In this document: positions 9,250 to 18,773 of the stretch, piece by piece
Numbering within the stretch: position 1 is the stretch's first letter
How the letters are laid out: every line of letters starts with the position of its first letter
Source: Gemmatimonadaceae bacterium
GTDB lineage: Bacteria > Gemmatimonadota > Gemmatimonadetes > Gemmatimonadales > Gemmatimonadaceae
Direction: 5' to 3'
Assembly (NCBI GenBank): GCA_025358925.1
Contig: JANYHT010000009.1
Location: forward strand, 1 to 37,060
Length of the DNA: 37,060 nucleotides
Notes under the pieces: generated by a model
Seen by the model: the letters and a program-made list of their open reading frames with translations, nothing else
Databases searched by the model: none
Told to the model about the DNA's origin: nothing
Program-made: the position numbers and the translations under genes

Positions 9250-12075
9250 ATGCTCCAGCATTCGCGTAACGCGCTGCAGTCGGTGCTTGGCGACCTTGGT
9301 GCGTGGGAGCAGCTCGGCAGCCAAGTGACTCTCGAATCGTTTGCACCAGATGCGTCGGTTCGCGAGGTCGGCGAAACCGTGCACGATATTCTTATCGTGG
9401 AGTGTGGCGTGTTTGCGGTAGTCACGCCCGGTGAACCGCCGCGATGGGCGACCGCCGGGGCCATCATCGGACTTGCGGCATCATTGTCGGCAGCGCGTTC
9501 AACGGTTGCCGTCACCGCCGTGCGTCACGGACGAATTGCGCGCGTTCGTGCGCAGGCGTTGTGGAATCAACACAGTGATGTGCACGCCTCGGTCAACATG
9601 ATCGCCGCGTTGGCGCAACGCCCCGACCACGAGCTGCGCACACTGCCGCCGGACCCCCTCGTCATCACGGCGTTGCTAGAGAGTTGCGACGCAGCCCTCG
9701 AGACAACCATTACCAAACATCTGCAGGAAGCGGTGAATGCGCTCGACGGATGGCGTCTGGTGTGTGTCCCTTCAACCGCGCCTGCGTCGGCTCAAGTCCT
9801 TGCGGACGAGTTGGCGAATCATGAGTCGGGTGACCTCCGTTCCGTCGTCTACGTTGTGCGTGGCGCCGACGGTAATCGGGCAGCAGACATTGTTGCGCAC
9901 GCCGATCGCGTGATCATCTTCCAGCCGTTCGGTGTTGCCACCGACGGTTCGGCCGCACTCGCAATCGCCTGCGACGATTCGCCGCGACGTCGCACCGAAC
10001 TCGTGGTGGTGCATGGGCAACAACAGTCGGCCACAGACCAGACGCGACGCGTGAAGTTACCACCAAAAGTACGGCGCGCTCACCTGCTTCCCGATCCGTC
10101 ACCTGCACAGTTGGTATCACTCCTCATCGAGTTGCGCAGCAGCGCTCGGGACCATGAAGCACTGCGTGAATTCAGTGTGTTCGGCAACCTCACCGATCAA
10201 GAACTCGCCTGGATTCAAACGGCGTTGCGATGGGAGCGTCTGGACGGCGGCAGCATTCTGCTCCAACAGGGAGAAAAGGCCGAAGACGCCTGGCTCATTC
10301 GCGCAGGCCGGTTACAGGAGGTACGCACGACGTCGGCCGGTGAACGGCATGTGTCATGGCGTGTTTCCGGCGAAGTGGTTGGTGAGACGTCGCTCCTCAG
10401 CGGCGGGAAGCGTACGACATCGGTGCGCGCGGTGCGCGACAGCACGGTGGCACGTCTCGACCGGCAGACATTCGATGCGCTGCTGGCACGATCCCCCGGA
10501 TTTGGCAGCGCCGTTGCTCGGCAAATTGCCATGCGATCTGCAGGCAGTCCCGCTGACGCAAGGCGTCGTGCGCGCTTCTTCGCCGTGGTGCCGCTGACGA
10601 TGCGTGCACGCGTTGACCAGTTCATCGCGGCGTTGGCAACCGCGTGCGATGAGGCAGGCCTCGACGCCACCGTCGTGGATACGGCACGTTTGAATGCGAC
10701 GCTCGGCCCAAAGGCTTCGAGCACGCGTCGAGGTGACGCCGGCGACAGCGAAATTATCCGTTGGCTTGATCGATTAGAACGGCAACACGACGCGGTCGTC
10801 CTTGTATGCAGCGAACCCTTGGATACTTGGACGCGACGCGCCATACGTCAGTGCGACAACTTGCTGCTGGTGGCCGATGGCACCGGCTCGCCCGAGTTGC
10901 GTCCTGTTGAACTCGAACTGGCCCGAGTTGCGGCGGAGAACCCGTCGAATGCGCCCACAACACGTACCGACAGCGCACTCGGGCTTACCGGCATCCGCCA
11001 TCTTGTGCTGTTGCAGCCCAATGGAATTGCCGAGGCCACCGGCACTGGCGGGTGGCTGGCGCTTCGCCCTCGGCATGCACACCATCACGTACGCGACGGC
11101 GATCGTGGAGATGTCGCTCGTCTCGCGCGCCGACTCACTGGACGCGCCGTCGCGCTGGCCCTGAGCGGAGCGTCCTCGCGGGCGCCGGCACACTTTGGTG
11201 TCGTGCGCGCAATGGACGATTTCGGATTGCCAATCGACATTGCAAGCGGTAGCAGTTCCGGTGCCGGTGTGGCGGCGCTGCTGGCCGCCGGGCTCCGTGC
11301 GGACGAAGGGCTGGCCAGCGCCATTGCGATCATTACCACGGGATCGCCGCGGCTTTCCCAGTTCCAGCCACCCATTACGTCACTCATCAGCGGCGCCGCT
11401 GCCGATCGGTCGCTGCAGGCCGTGTTCGGAAACCGGCAGCTTGAAGATCAGTTAATTCCTGCTGTGCTTACGGCGGTGGACATCCGTCGCCATCGTGCCG
11501 TCCATCTGACGCGCGGTCCCTTGTGGAAGCTGGTGCGGGCCAGTGGATCGCTCCCGTTGTTGTGGCCACCCGTCTGGCACGAGGATGACCTGTTGGTCGA
11601 CGGTGGCATCCTCAATTACCTGCCGGTGGAGGTGTTTGGTGACCAGGCAGACGACGGACTGATTATCGCCAGTAATCTTGATGCCACGGCGGGACAAGGC
11701 GCGCCATCGTTCGCTGGTACGCTGGATTATGGTACGGTCATGAACAGCTGGGGAGAACTGGCGCGCCGCGTAAGCCGCTCCAAGGCGCCGCAGCCGGCTG
11801 GACTGATCGACATACTGTTCCACACCATGGCGATTCCGAGCTTCCAGCAGCAGGAAGGACTGGCTGCACTTGCCGAACGGGACAACGTGTGTGTCCTGAC
11901 CCCGCCACTTGGCGCGTTCGGTCTGTTCGAAGTCAATGCCGAGATCGGCCGAAAGCTCGAGGCGGCATCATGGCTATACGCGCGGCAGGAACTCAAGGGT
12001 GTCGCCGCCCAGTGGCACTCGCGACTTGAATGGCACGTGCCGAAAGTAAACAGTTCAGCCCAGCTTGCGTTATAA
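9250..12075 (+). CDS. NTE-like patatin phospholipase with two cNMP-binding-like modules
   Basis: 941 residues from ATG 9250. The order is: a degenerate cyclic-nucleotide-binding-like module (about 5-110), a Rossmann-like linker (about 165-290), a clearer cNMP-binding module (about 303-430, SVFGNLTDQELAWIQ, GEVVGETSLLSGGKRTTSVRA), a second linker of the NTE type (about 440-630, CSEPLDTWTRRAIRQCDNLL), and a patatin domain (about 630-850). The catalytic dyad is Ser669 in GSSSG and Asp784 in VDGG. The glycine-rich oxyanion motif, usually GGGGARG, is here SGASSRA, so activity may be reduced or altered. Family members are lysophospholipases that act on membrane lipids under control of the sensor modules. 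The two module-linker units look like an internal duplication. The gene follows the oxidoreductase closely. Confidence 0.93.
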   Translation: MLQHSRNALQSVLGDLGAWEQLGSQVTLESFAPDASVREVGETVHDILIVECGVFAVVTPGEPPRWATAGAIIGLAASLSAARSTVAVTAVRHGRIARVRAQALWNQHSDVHASVNMIAALAQRPDHELRTLPPDPLVITALLESCDAALETTITKHLQEAVNALDGWRLVCVPSTAPASAQVLADELANHESGDLRSVVYVVRGADGNRAADIVAHADRVIIFQPFGVATDGSAALAIACDDSPRRRTELVVVHGQQQSATDQTRRVKLPPKVRRAHLLPDPSPAQLVSLLIELRSSARDHEALREFSVFGNLTDQELAWIQTALRWERLDGGSILLQQGEKAEDAWLIRAGRLQEVRTTSAGERHVSWRVSGEVVGETSLLSGGKRTTSVRAVRDSTVARLDRQTFDALLARSPGFGSAVARQIAMRSAGSPADARRRARFFAVVPLTMRARVDQFIAALATACDEAGLDATVVDTARLNATLGPKASSTRRGDAGDSEIIRWLDRLERQHDAVVLVCSEPLDTWTRRAIRQCDNLLLVADGTGSPELRPVELELARVAAENPSNAPTTRTDSALGLTGIRHLVLLQPNGIAEATGTGGWLALRPRHAHHHVRDGDRGDVARLARRLTGRAVALALSGASSRAPAHFGVVRAMDDFGLPIDIASGSSSGAGVAALLAAGLRADEGLASAIAIITTGSPRLSQFQPPITSLISGAAADRSLQAVFGNRQLEDQLIPAVLTAVDIRRHRAVHLTRGPLWKLVRASGSLPLLWPPVWHEDDLLVDGGILNYLPVEVFGDQADDGLIIASNLDATAGQGAPSFAGTLDYGTVMNSWGELARRVSRSKAPQPAGLIDILFHTMAIPSFQQQEGLAALAERDNVCVLTPPLGAFGLFEVNAEIGRKLEAASWLYARQELKGVAAQWHSRLEWHVPKVNSSAQLAL

Positions 12076-12639
12076 CTCGAGGAGGGACAGCGGGACGCCG
12101 ATTCAGCACCGGCCAACTTTATGACCGCTTGACTGTTTCTTCTGCGTGCCACTCATCCGGGACAGACAATGGCGCTTTGGCTGTGTCTTTATCGTTCCGA
12201 GGCTCACTCGTGGCGGGAGGACGAAATTGAACTGGGGTGCGAACTGACCGCGCGCATCTGGACCCGACTGGAACGGCTGCGGACAGAGGAAGCATTGTGT
12301 GAATCTCAACGTTTTTTGCGGTCATCCCTCGATGCTTTGTCGGGTCACATTGCCGCCCTCGATGAAAGCGGCAACATTTTGGAAGTCAATGAAGCGTGGC
12401 GCCGATTCGCCGATGAAAATCAGTTGACAGTTCGCGACTATGGCGTCGGGTCCAGTTATCTCCAGGATTGCGAGAAGACGTTGCCGCAGGAAAGCGAGGC
12501 ACCCGCATACGCACGGGGAATCGAAGACGTCATCGCTGGACGACAATCGTATTTCGAGATCAAAAAGGAAACCAACGAACTCTACATTCAGAGAGGCCAG
12601 CCGGCGCGGTATCCGCTTGACTTCGAGCACGGCAAGTAG
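12076..12639 (+). pseudogene. Fragment of a sensor kinase: end of GAF domain plus truncated PAS domain
   Basis: The frame from ATG 12169 to 12639 encodes the last part of a GAF domain (LYRSEAHSWREDEIELGCEL) and then a PAS domain (SSLDALSGHIAALDESGNI, EVNEAWRRFADEN). The PAS domain stops being recognisable after YFEI near 12563, and the last 25 residues look unrelated. Upstream of about 12180 the GAF-like text continues in a different frame (TDNGALAVSL), so there is also a frameshift. The beginning of the protein is absent. The next fragment follows after seven bases, and both belong to the same kinase locus. I read this as the decayed 5' part of that locus. Confidence 0.7.
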
Positions 12640-12646
12640 ACGACCC

Positions 12647-13741
12647 ATGTCCAAACTGCCCCCGGTAAAGAACCGTCCGAAAACCCCTCGCATGACGAAT
12701 GAAAGTTCGCACCCGGCCAATCCGGGCTTTCTGCGTAGCGACAGCGAAATGGCGCGGCTCATTGGCGAGTTCGATTGGTCAGGCTCTCCGGTCGGGCCAA
12801 TCGAATCATGGTCTCCCGCACTGCGGTCGATGTTGAGCATTCCTTACAGCCCAGTGCCCGATGAGAGCGTGCCGGGTAACATCGGGGGCGTGCTGACCAC
12901 CGTCCACGAAATTACGGACAAGGTTATTGGTAAGCGGCGCATGGTGGTTTTACATGACCTTGCGGCGGAATTGATCGAGTTGCAGAGCGCAGAGGAGGTA
13001 TGTCGCGACGTGGCACAGTCTCTTTCGGCTCACCCCACGGACGTTCCCTTCGCGTTGCTTTACCTGATTGGGGCCGACACGACGCTTGCGCAACTTGCCG
13101 GAGCTGCGGGCGTCGCCGCGGGTGGTTTGGTCAGTCCATCGACGATCGAACTTGTACAGGACGCGAGCGAGCGGCACAAATGGCCGGTGGACGCGACTGT
13201 ACGCACCAAAACCATGCATACGGTCGAGGATTTGGCGGAACTCTTCGGCGACCAATTGCCACCGCGCCCGTGGTCGGATGGTCCGCACCAAGCAGTGATC
13301 GTGCCACTGGGAACGCAGGGCGCTCAACCTCTCACCGGCTTCCTGATTCTTGGCGTCAGTTCACGTCTGAAGCTGGACGAGAACTACCGCAATTTCGTCG
13401 AGCTGATGGCGTCCCAGATTTCCATCGGAATCGCCACCGCGCACAATTACACAGAAGATCAGCGGCGCGCCGGAGTGCTGTCTGAACAAACCCTGGAAAC
13501 TCAGAATGCCCGCCGGGCCGCGCTCAACTTGATGGAAGACGCGGTTCAATCCGAACGGATCGCGGAAGCGCTCAACGTGCAAGTGCGCAAAAACGAAGAG
13601 CGCTACCGCGGTTTGTTCAATTCGATGGACGAAGGCTATTGCACCATCGAGATGATTTTCGATGAACAAGGGAAACCGGTCGATTACCGCTATCTGGAAA
13701 TTAACCCGTCGTTCGAGAAACTTAGAATCAGCTTCTCGTAA
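12647..13741 (+). pseudogene. Fragment of a sensor kinase: PAS start, GAF domain and PAS start, with internal deletion
   Basis: The 364-residue frame begins near ATG 12647 (or 12692). Its N-terminus has the characteristic opening of multi-PAS kinases (MARLIGEFDWSGSPVGPIES), but after LRSMLSI it jumps directly to YSPVPDESVPGNIGGVL, which normally ends that PAS domain; about 90 residues of PAS core are missing near 12840. A complete GAF domain follows (about residues 105-290), then a coiled coil, then the start of another PAS (RYRGLFNSMDEGYCTIEM). The frame ends at 13741, just after LEINPSFEKL, where the rest of this PAS is missing. No start has a good ribosome binding site. The gene is likely non-functional alone. 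Confidence 0.7.
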
Positions 13742-13752
13742 GCCGAAACTGG

Positions 13753-15552
13753 GTGCGTGATGAGGAGTCCAGCATTGAGGGAGAACTGAGCCTTTTCGAT
13801 TTTGGAGGCATCGAGTGGTGGCGTGAGTTTGCCAGTGGCGATTTCATCATGGAAGACGTTGCCACGAATCCGCTGACGCAGGCGAACAGCGACAACTATC
13901 GCGCAGTGGGCGTCCCTTCCTATGCCGTCCAACCTTTTCGGCGGGACGTCGACTGGACCGTATGTCTCGCCGTCACAGAAAAGTCGCCGCGAAAATGGAC
14001 GGCCTACGACTTGCGCGTTTTAGCTGATGTGGTGGCTCGCGTTTGGCCGATGGTGGAACGCGCGCGGACCGACCGTGGACTGGGCGAAAGTGAAGACGAG
14101 TTGCGCCTTGCGCTTGAGTCGGTTGAACTGGGGTCTTGGCACCTCGACGCGTCGTCTAATTCATTCTCCGCGGACGAACGATTTCGAGCTATCTTCGGAG
14201 TTACCGCAGAGACATTTTCGCACGAGCACGCATTCACCTTGGTACACGGGGAAGACCGAGCGCGAGCCAATGACGCGATGGCCGCAGCGACGCGGCTTGA
14301 CAACCCTGTGGCTTACGAAGTCGAATATCGTGTGGTGCATCCAGACGGGTCGCTCCACTGGAAGTTTGTCAAAGGACGCGCGAACTTCGAGAATGGTCCG
14401 GCGGGACGAAGGCTGCTGAGCTTCGACGGCACCATTGCCGACATCAACGGGCGCAAGCTTGCGGAGGAAGCTTTGCGCGAGTCAGCGCAAGCGTTGGCCG
14501 ACCTAGACCGCCGCAAGGACGAGTTTCTCGCGATGCTCAGTCATGAGTTGCGCAACCCGCTCGCCCCCATCGCAAACGCCTTGCACATTTTGCGTCTGCA
14601 GAAAAACGAAGATCCGCTTCAGCAACAGGCCCGCACGATTTTAGAGCGCCAGGTGGGGCAACTGAACCATCTCGTGGATGATCTGCTCGAAGTCTCGCGC
14701 ATCACGACCGGCAGAGTGCAGCTTCGCCAAGACCGAATCGCCATGAGCGGCATCGTGGAGCGCGCGATGGAGACGACTCACCCGCTTTTCGTGCAACGTG
14801 GACATGAACTGACGGTTTCGGTGCCACTGCAACCCCTCTGGGTGCATGCCGACGCCGCTCGGTTAGAGCAAGTGCTCGTATACCTGCTCACCAACGCCGC
14901 CAAATACACCGACGAGGGTGGCCACATCTGGCTCACCGTCCAACACGAAGGCGACTCTGCAGTGCTGAAGGTGCGAGATACTGGCATCGGCATCTCCCCC
15001 GAACTTCTGCCTCACATTTTTAATCTGTTCACGCAGGGAGAACGATGCCTCGATCGCTCGCAAGGCGGGTTAGGCATCGGTCTGAGCCTCGTGCAACGGC
15101 TGGTAGATCTGTCGGCGCCGACCGAGTCGTCCCTGACGTCCCTGACGTCTGCAAAATGCTATCGGGTCGTAGTGGTAGATGACAACGTGGATGCGGCACA
15201 AAGTCTGTCGATGTTGCTCAAAATAGCCGGACACGATGTTCACTTGGCGTACGACGGGCCGAGTGCACTGGAAGCAGCCCTTGCGGTGCGGCCAGACGTC
15301 ATGCTGCTGGACATCGGCTTGCCGGGACTTACCGGTCATGAAGTCGCGAGGCGCATTCGCGAGCACGCCACGCTCAAGAACATCGTGCTAATCGCGATGA
15401 CCGGATATGGGCAGGAGGCTGACCAACAATCTTCGCGAAACGCCGGGTTCGATTATCACCTAGTCAAGCCCGCCGACTTCGCCCAGGTGCAGAGAGTCTT
15501 GGCAGCGATCGGCGCGGGGACGCGCGTTACCCCGCCGGAGTGCTCACTTTGA
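13753..15552 (+). CDS. Hybrid histidine kinase with receiver domain (truncated GAF, PAS, HisKA, HATPase, REC)
   Basis: 599 residues if the GTG at 13753 is used, but the frame is open back to 13726 and reads as the middle of a GAF domain (SRNWVRDEESSIEG), so the start is artificial. Visible are the GAF remainder (1-115), a PAS_3 domain (about 120-240), HisKA with the phosphorylated His264 (SHELRNPLAPI), HATPase with DTGIGIS and GGLGIGLSLVQ, and a receiver domain with Asp520 (MLLDIGLPG) and Lys (VKPAD). The ATPase ends abruptly at VQRLVDL and joins SAPTESS, lacking the usual final strand block. The enzyme should sense a cytosolic signal and phosphorylate its own receiver, but the missing ATPase end makes activity doubtful. 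Confidence 0.75.
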   Translation: MRDEESSIEGELSLFDFGGIEWWREFASGDFIMEDVATNPLTQANSDNYRAVGVPSYAVQPFRRDVDWTVCLAVTEKSPRKWTAYDLRVLADVVARVWPMVERARTDRGLGESEDELRLALESVELGSWHLDASSNSFSADERFRAIFGVTAETFSHEHAFTLVHGEDRARANDAMAAATRLDNPVAYEVEYRVVHPDGSLHWKFVKGRANFENGPAGRRLLSFDGTIADINGRKLAEEALRESAQALADLDRRKDEFLAMLSHELRNPLAPIANALHILRLQKNEDPLQQQARTILERQVGQLNHLVDDLLEVSRITTGRVQLRQDRIAMSGIVERAMETTHPLFVQRGHELTVSVPLQPLWVHADAARLEQVLVYLLTNAAKYTDEGGHIWLTVQHEGDSAVLKVRDTGIGISPELLPHIFNLFTQGERCLDRSQGGLGIGLSLVQRLVDLSAPTESSLTSLTSAKCYRVVVVDDNVDAAQSLSMLLKIAGHDVHLAYDGPSALEAALAVRPDVMLLDIGLPGLTGHEVARRIREHATLKNIVLIAMTGYGQEADQQSSRNAGFDYHLVKPADFAQVQRVLAAIGAGTRVTPPECSL

Positions 15553-15561
15553 TGATGAAGG

Positions 15562-15579
15562 CGCTCAATTTTTCGAGCG
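15562..15579. terminator. Small hairpin between convergent genes
   Basis: CGCTC and GAGCG form a five-base-pair stem around an AT-rich loop in the 33 bases between the kinase and the minus-strand PD40 kinase. The stem is short and there is no full T-tract, so this is only a candidate shared end signal. Confidence 0.3.
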
Positions 15580-15585
15580 GCGAGC

Positions 15586-18261
15586 TTACCGGGCTAATAT
15601 CTGCGCGACAAAAATGTCGCTCTGCCGGTTTTCGACGGGGAAGTAAAATCGCTTGCCATCCGTGGTAAAGAACGGGCGATTCGATTGCCAACTCGCGTCG
15701 TCGAATCGCACCAACAAGCGCGGCGTTCCTCCTGCCGACGGTATCGACCAGAACGACGTTTGCCCGTGCACGTCGTGCGCTTTGAAAAAGAGTGTCTTGC
15801 CGTCTCGACTCCAGATGATCTTGGAGGCCGCAGGAAGCCCCGGCGTGCCACCATACACCTTTCGCTCCGTTCCACCGACCGCGGGCACAACATAGATATC
15901 GGTCGCAACCGTGACCCCCGTACCCGAGCTAAACGCGATCTCTCGGCCATCGGGAGACCACTGCGGAAGCACACCGATTAGCGCTGAGACCATCGTTGGA
16001 GCGGACCATCCTCCAGCAGGCTTCCGCCGCACGACGAACACGCCGTACGGCGGCAGCTGGTCGAAGTAGGTGAGAGCGTTTCCATCTGGCGACCACGCCG
16101 GAAAGCTCGCTTGGCTCGGCCCCGCAACAACGTCCTCGATTGCCCCGCCGTCGAGCGATTTTACTACCACATCGCGCGTGCCACGTCGCCACGTGTGAAA
16201 CGCGACAGATCGTCCGTCGGGTGAGAGATCCGGTCCGAATTCGGCCGCAGAATCGCTAGTCAATTGTTCTGCGGGTCCGCCCCCAATCGGCATGCGATAA
16301 AGATCGGCATTGCCCTTGAGATCAGAGTCGAAGAGCAGCCACCGTCCGTCATGCGAGATCGTTAAATACTCCACGACCTGATGGCTGGTGGTCAACTGCG
16401 TCGCGCCTTGGGTGTTCGTGGGAGCACCCGTTGGTACTGGAAGGGACCAGATATTTGCCTGTACAAAATACACGGCGTACACCAGTCGCTTTCCGCGCTC
16501 GGTGAGCGAAATGGAAATCGCGCCGAGCCCTGTTGTCATGCGCACCGGCGCACCATTGGGTTTACCGGATGATGACAGCGACAACGCGTAGACGTCACGC
16601 GGTCCATCGCGATTCGAAACGAACAGAATCCGCCGACTATCGTCGGTCCACACTGGACTTTGCGTGAAGTCGTGCGATGGAAACAGTGTGGTTGCTGCTC
16701 CACCAATCGCCGGAAAGAGCACGAGTCTGCTCGGCGCAATGTTGCTGAAGCCCGGACCCGGAAACACGCTCTCGGAGTTGCCGGCGATGCACGCGATCCA
16801 CCGACCATCGGGCGACCATGCCGCCGAATGCAGTTCGTACGGACCGGTGCCGACGAGGCGCGCGGCACCACCGTCGACCGGGCTCACTAACACCGAGTCG
16901 TTCCGGATGAACGCAATCTCTCGCCCATCGGGCGACCAAGCGGCGCTCGTGACGAAATGGACATCGGTTCCGGAAATGATTGCGTTTGACGTTCCTCCCA
17001 ACGCTGGCGCAACTGAAACGCCGTTGCGCGCAAGGAACAACAGACTCGAGCCGTCGGGCGACCAACGCGGGTGCGTCTCTACTGCGGTGCTGTCGTCCGA
17101 GAGAGGAATCGTTCGTCCGCCACCGACTGGCCGGATGAACACGCGCATCCGCGCCGAATTACCGGACGCATACGCAACCAACTTTCCGTCGGGCGAGATG
17201 GCCGGTTGAATCTCTAACCCCAGCTCGGCCGTGAGTTGATCGGAGCGTCCAAGCTCAAGCCGAGGTGCGGGTTTGTTATACCAAACCAGAAAGAGGATTG
17301 CGGCGACGCTTGTTACTGCGACAAACCATGGTGCCGCCTTCCTCCACGTCGTCGCCGACGCGAACGAAGGATGGTTGGATGGTTTTCTTTCAGCGTTGTC
17401 GTTCGCGTCGAGCGCCTTCACGAATTCTGCGGTGCTGGCGAAGCGATCTGCGGGCACTTTCGAAAGCGCTTGTTCAACGGCGCGGTTGACGCTTTCCGGT
17501 ACGGTGTTTCTGACAACGCGAAGACTGATAGGCTTCTCCGTTAACAGCTTCGCGATCATCGCCTGCGCGTTCGGACCTGTCACCGGCGGTTCGCCCGCGA
17601 GCATTTCGTACAGCACGGCCGCCAGTGAGTAGATGTCGCTACGCGCCGTGGGCTGCCGTTCGCCGGTGGCTTGCTCTGGACTCATGTACTGTGGTGTGCC
17701 CAGCGAAAGTCCCGTCTCGGTGAGACGCGATCCACCCGCTTCTTTTACGGCGAGCGCGATACCGAAGTCGGCCAGCATCGCTTCGCCTTCATGCAGCAGA
17801 ATGTTTTCGGGCTTGATATCGCGGTGTATGACGCCCTGCTTGTGCGCGTGATCCAGTGCGCTCGCCACTTGCCGTGTTATGGCGAGTGCTTCCGGAATTG
17901 AGAGTTGTTGTTCGCGCGTGAGCTTGTCGCGGAGTGATTCGCCGCGAACGTACGGCAGCACATAGTACAGCACGCCGTCGACATCACCCGAGTCGATTAG
18001 GGTGAGGATGTGCGGGTGGTCGAGCCGCGCGGTGATCCGAATCTCAGCGAGAAATCGTTCTGCACCGAGCACGAGGGCGAGCTCAGGACGCAACACCTTG
18101 AGCGCAACCTGTCGATCGTGCTTGATGTCTCGCACGAGATAGACGGTGGCCATTCCACCGGCGCCAAGCTCGCGTTCAATTTCGTAACGATCGGCGAGCG
18201 CGGGACGTAATGTGGCGAGAATGTCGGACACGGAGCTCGTTCGTGAGAGAGCGTCAAACAT
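15586..18261 (-). CDS. Membrane-anchored Ser/Thr protein kinase with C-terminal PD40/TolB-like propeller
   Basis: 891 residues from ATG 18261. The PknB-type kinase domain (26-285) has all key residues: the loop GAGGMATV (33-40), Lys55, Glu73, HRDIKPEN (146-153) and DFG (165-167), so it should be active. One transmembrane helix (about 311-328) separates it from an extracytoplasmic beta-propeller made of repeated SPDG motifs (SPDGKLVAYAS, SPDGREIAFIR, SPDGRSVAFHT and others). The design suggests that a periplasmic signal bound by the propeller controls phosphorylation inside the cell. This fusion is typical of Gemmatimonadota and Acidobacteriota. The gene stands alone; no Shine-Dalgarno sequence is obvious. 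Confidence 0.95.
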   Translation of the reverse strand: MFDALSRTSSVSDILATLRPALADRYEIERELGAGGMATVYLVRDIKHDRQVALKVLRPELALVLGAERFLAEIRITARLDHPHILTLIDSGDVDGVLYYVLPYVRGESLRDKLTREQQLSIPEALAITRQVASALDHAHKQGVIHRDIKPENILLHEGEAMLADFGIALAVKEAGGSRLTETGLSLGTPQYMSPEQATGERQPTARSDIYSLAAVLYEMLAGEPPVTGPNAQAMIAKLLTEKPISLRVVRNTVPESVNRAVEQALSKVPADRFASTAEFVKALDANDNAERKPSNHPSFASATTWRKAAPWFVAVTSVAAILFLVWYNKPAPRLELGRSDQLTAELGLEIQPAISPDGKLVAYASGNSARMRVFIRPVGGGRTIPLSDDSTAVETHPRWSPDGSSLLFLARNGVSVAPALGGTSNAIISGTDVHFVTSAAWSPDGREIAFIRNDSVLVSPVDGGAARLVGTGPYELHSAAWSPDGRWIACIAGNSESVFPGPGFSNIAPSRLVLFPAIGGAATTLFPSHDFTQSPVWTDDSRRILFVSNRDGPRDVYALSLSSSGKPNGAPVRMTTGLGAISISLTERGKRLVYAVYFVQANIWSLPVPTGAPTNTQGATQLTTSHQVVEYLTISHDGRWLLFDSDLKGNADLYRMPIGGGPAEQLTSDSAAEFGPDLSPDGRSVAFHTWRRGTRDVVVKSLDGGAIEDVVAGPSQASFPAWSPDGNALTYFDQLPPYGVFVVRRKPAGGWSAPTMVSALIGVLPQWSPDGREIAFSSGTGVTVATDIYVVPAVGGTERKVYGGTPGLPAASKIIWSRDGKTLFFKAHDVHGQTSFWSIPSAGGTPRLLVRFDDASWQSNRPFFTTDGKRFYFPVENRQSDIFVAQILAR

Positions 18262-18394
18262 GCAGTGCAGCGCAACGATGAGATACTGAGAGCGTACCGC
18301 CTTCTACTAGTTTGCTCCTAGTTTCTCCAAATTTAGTACCTAGGCATTACATAGGTTTCCGACAACTCGGCAACAACCAATTGGTCGCAATCGT

Positions 18395-18728
18395 TTACCA
18401 ACGAGTAGAGAACTGATAGATCGCACCCGACTGTGGGTTGACCACGAAGTACCATACGGACGTATTGATTGAATCGCAGAGCGAGCTGGTGTCGACGACT
18501 TGCACACTATCGCGAGCATACGTTGATCCCCGCAAGTCCGCGAAGTGCACTCGCGTTCGAATCGGCTGCGATCCATTTCGCGCGCGTCAATAGCAAATCC
18601 CTATCGCCGTTCGACATTACTCGGCATCCTGACGAACTACTAATACGTTCGGATGGCAAGATTGCGCTTCTCAGAGGTGTCATGGTCATCAGAAGCGCGC
18701 TAACAAAATTCATTACGGTCTCGAGCAT
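18395..18728 (-). pseudogene. Remnant of a small exported protein
   Basis: In the otherwise gene-free stretch between 18262 and 18773 one minus-strand frame (open from 18586, first GTG at 18550) ends in a protein-like C-terminus: DSVQVVDTSSLC, then WYFVVNPQSGAIYQFSTRW and a stop at 18395. No ATG lies in that frame. Another frame from 18728 supplies a possible hydrophobic start (MNFVSALLMTMTPL), so the gene seems split by a frameshift. I do not recognise the family. The rest of this 512-base gap shows nothing else that I can support. Confidence 0.4.
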
Positions 18729-18773
18729 GATGCAGCCCTCGGAAATGAAACGTAAGCGTATCGTGTCGCTGAA

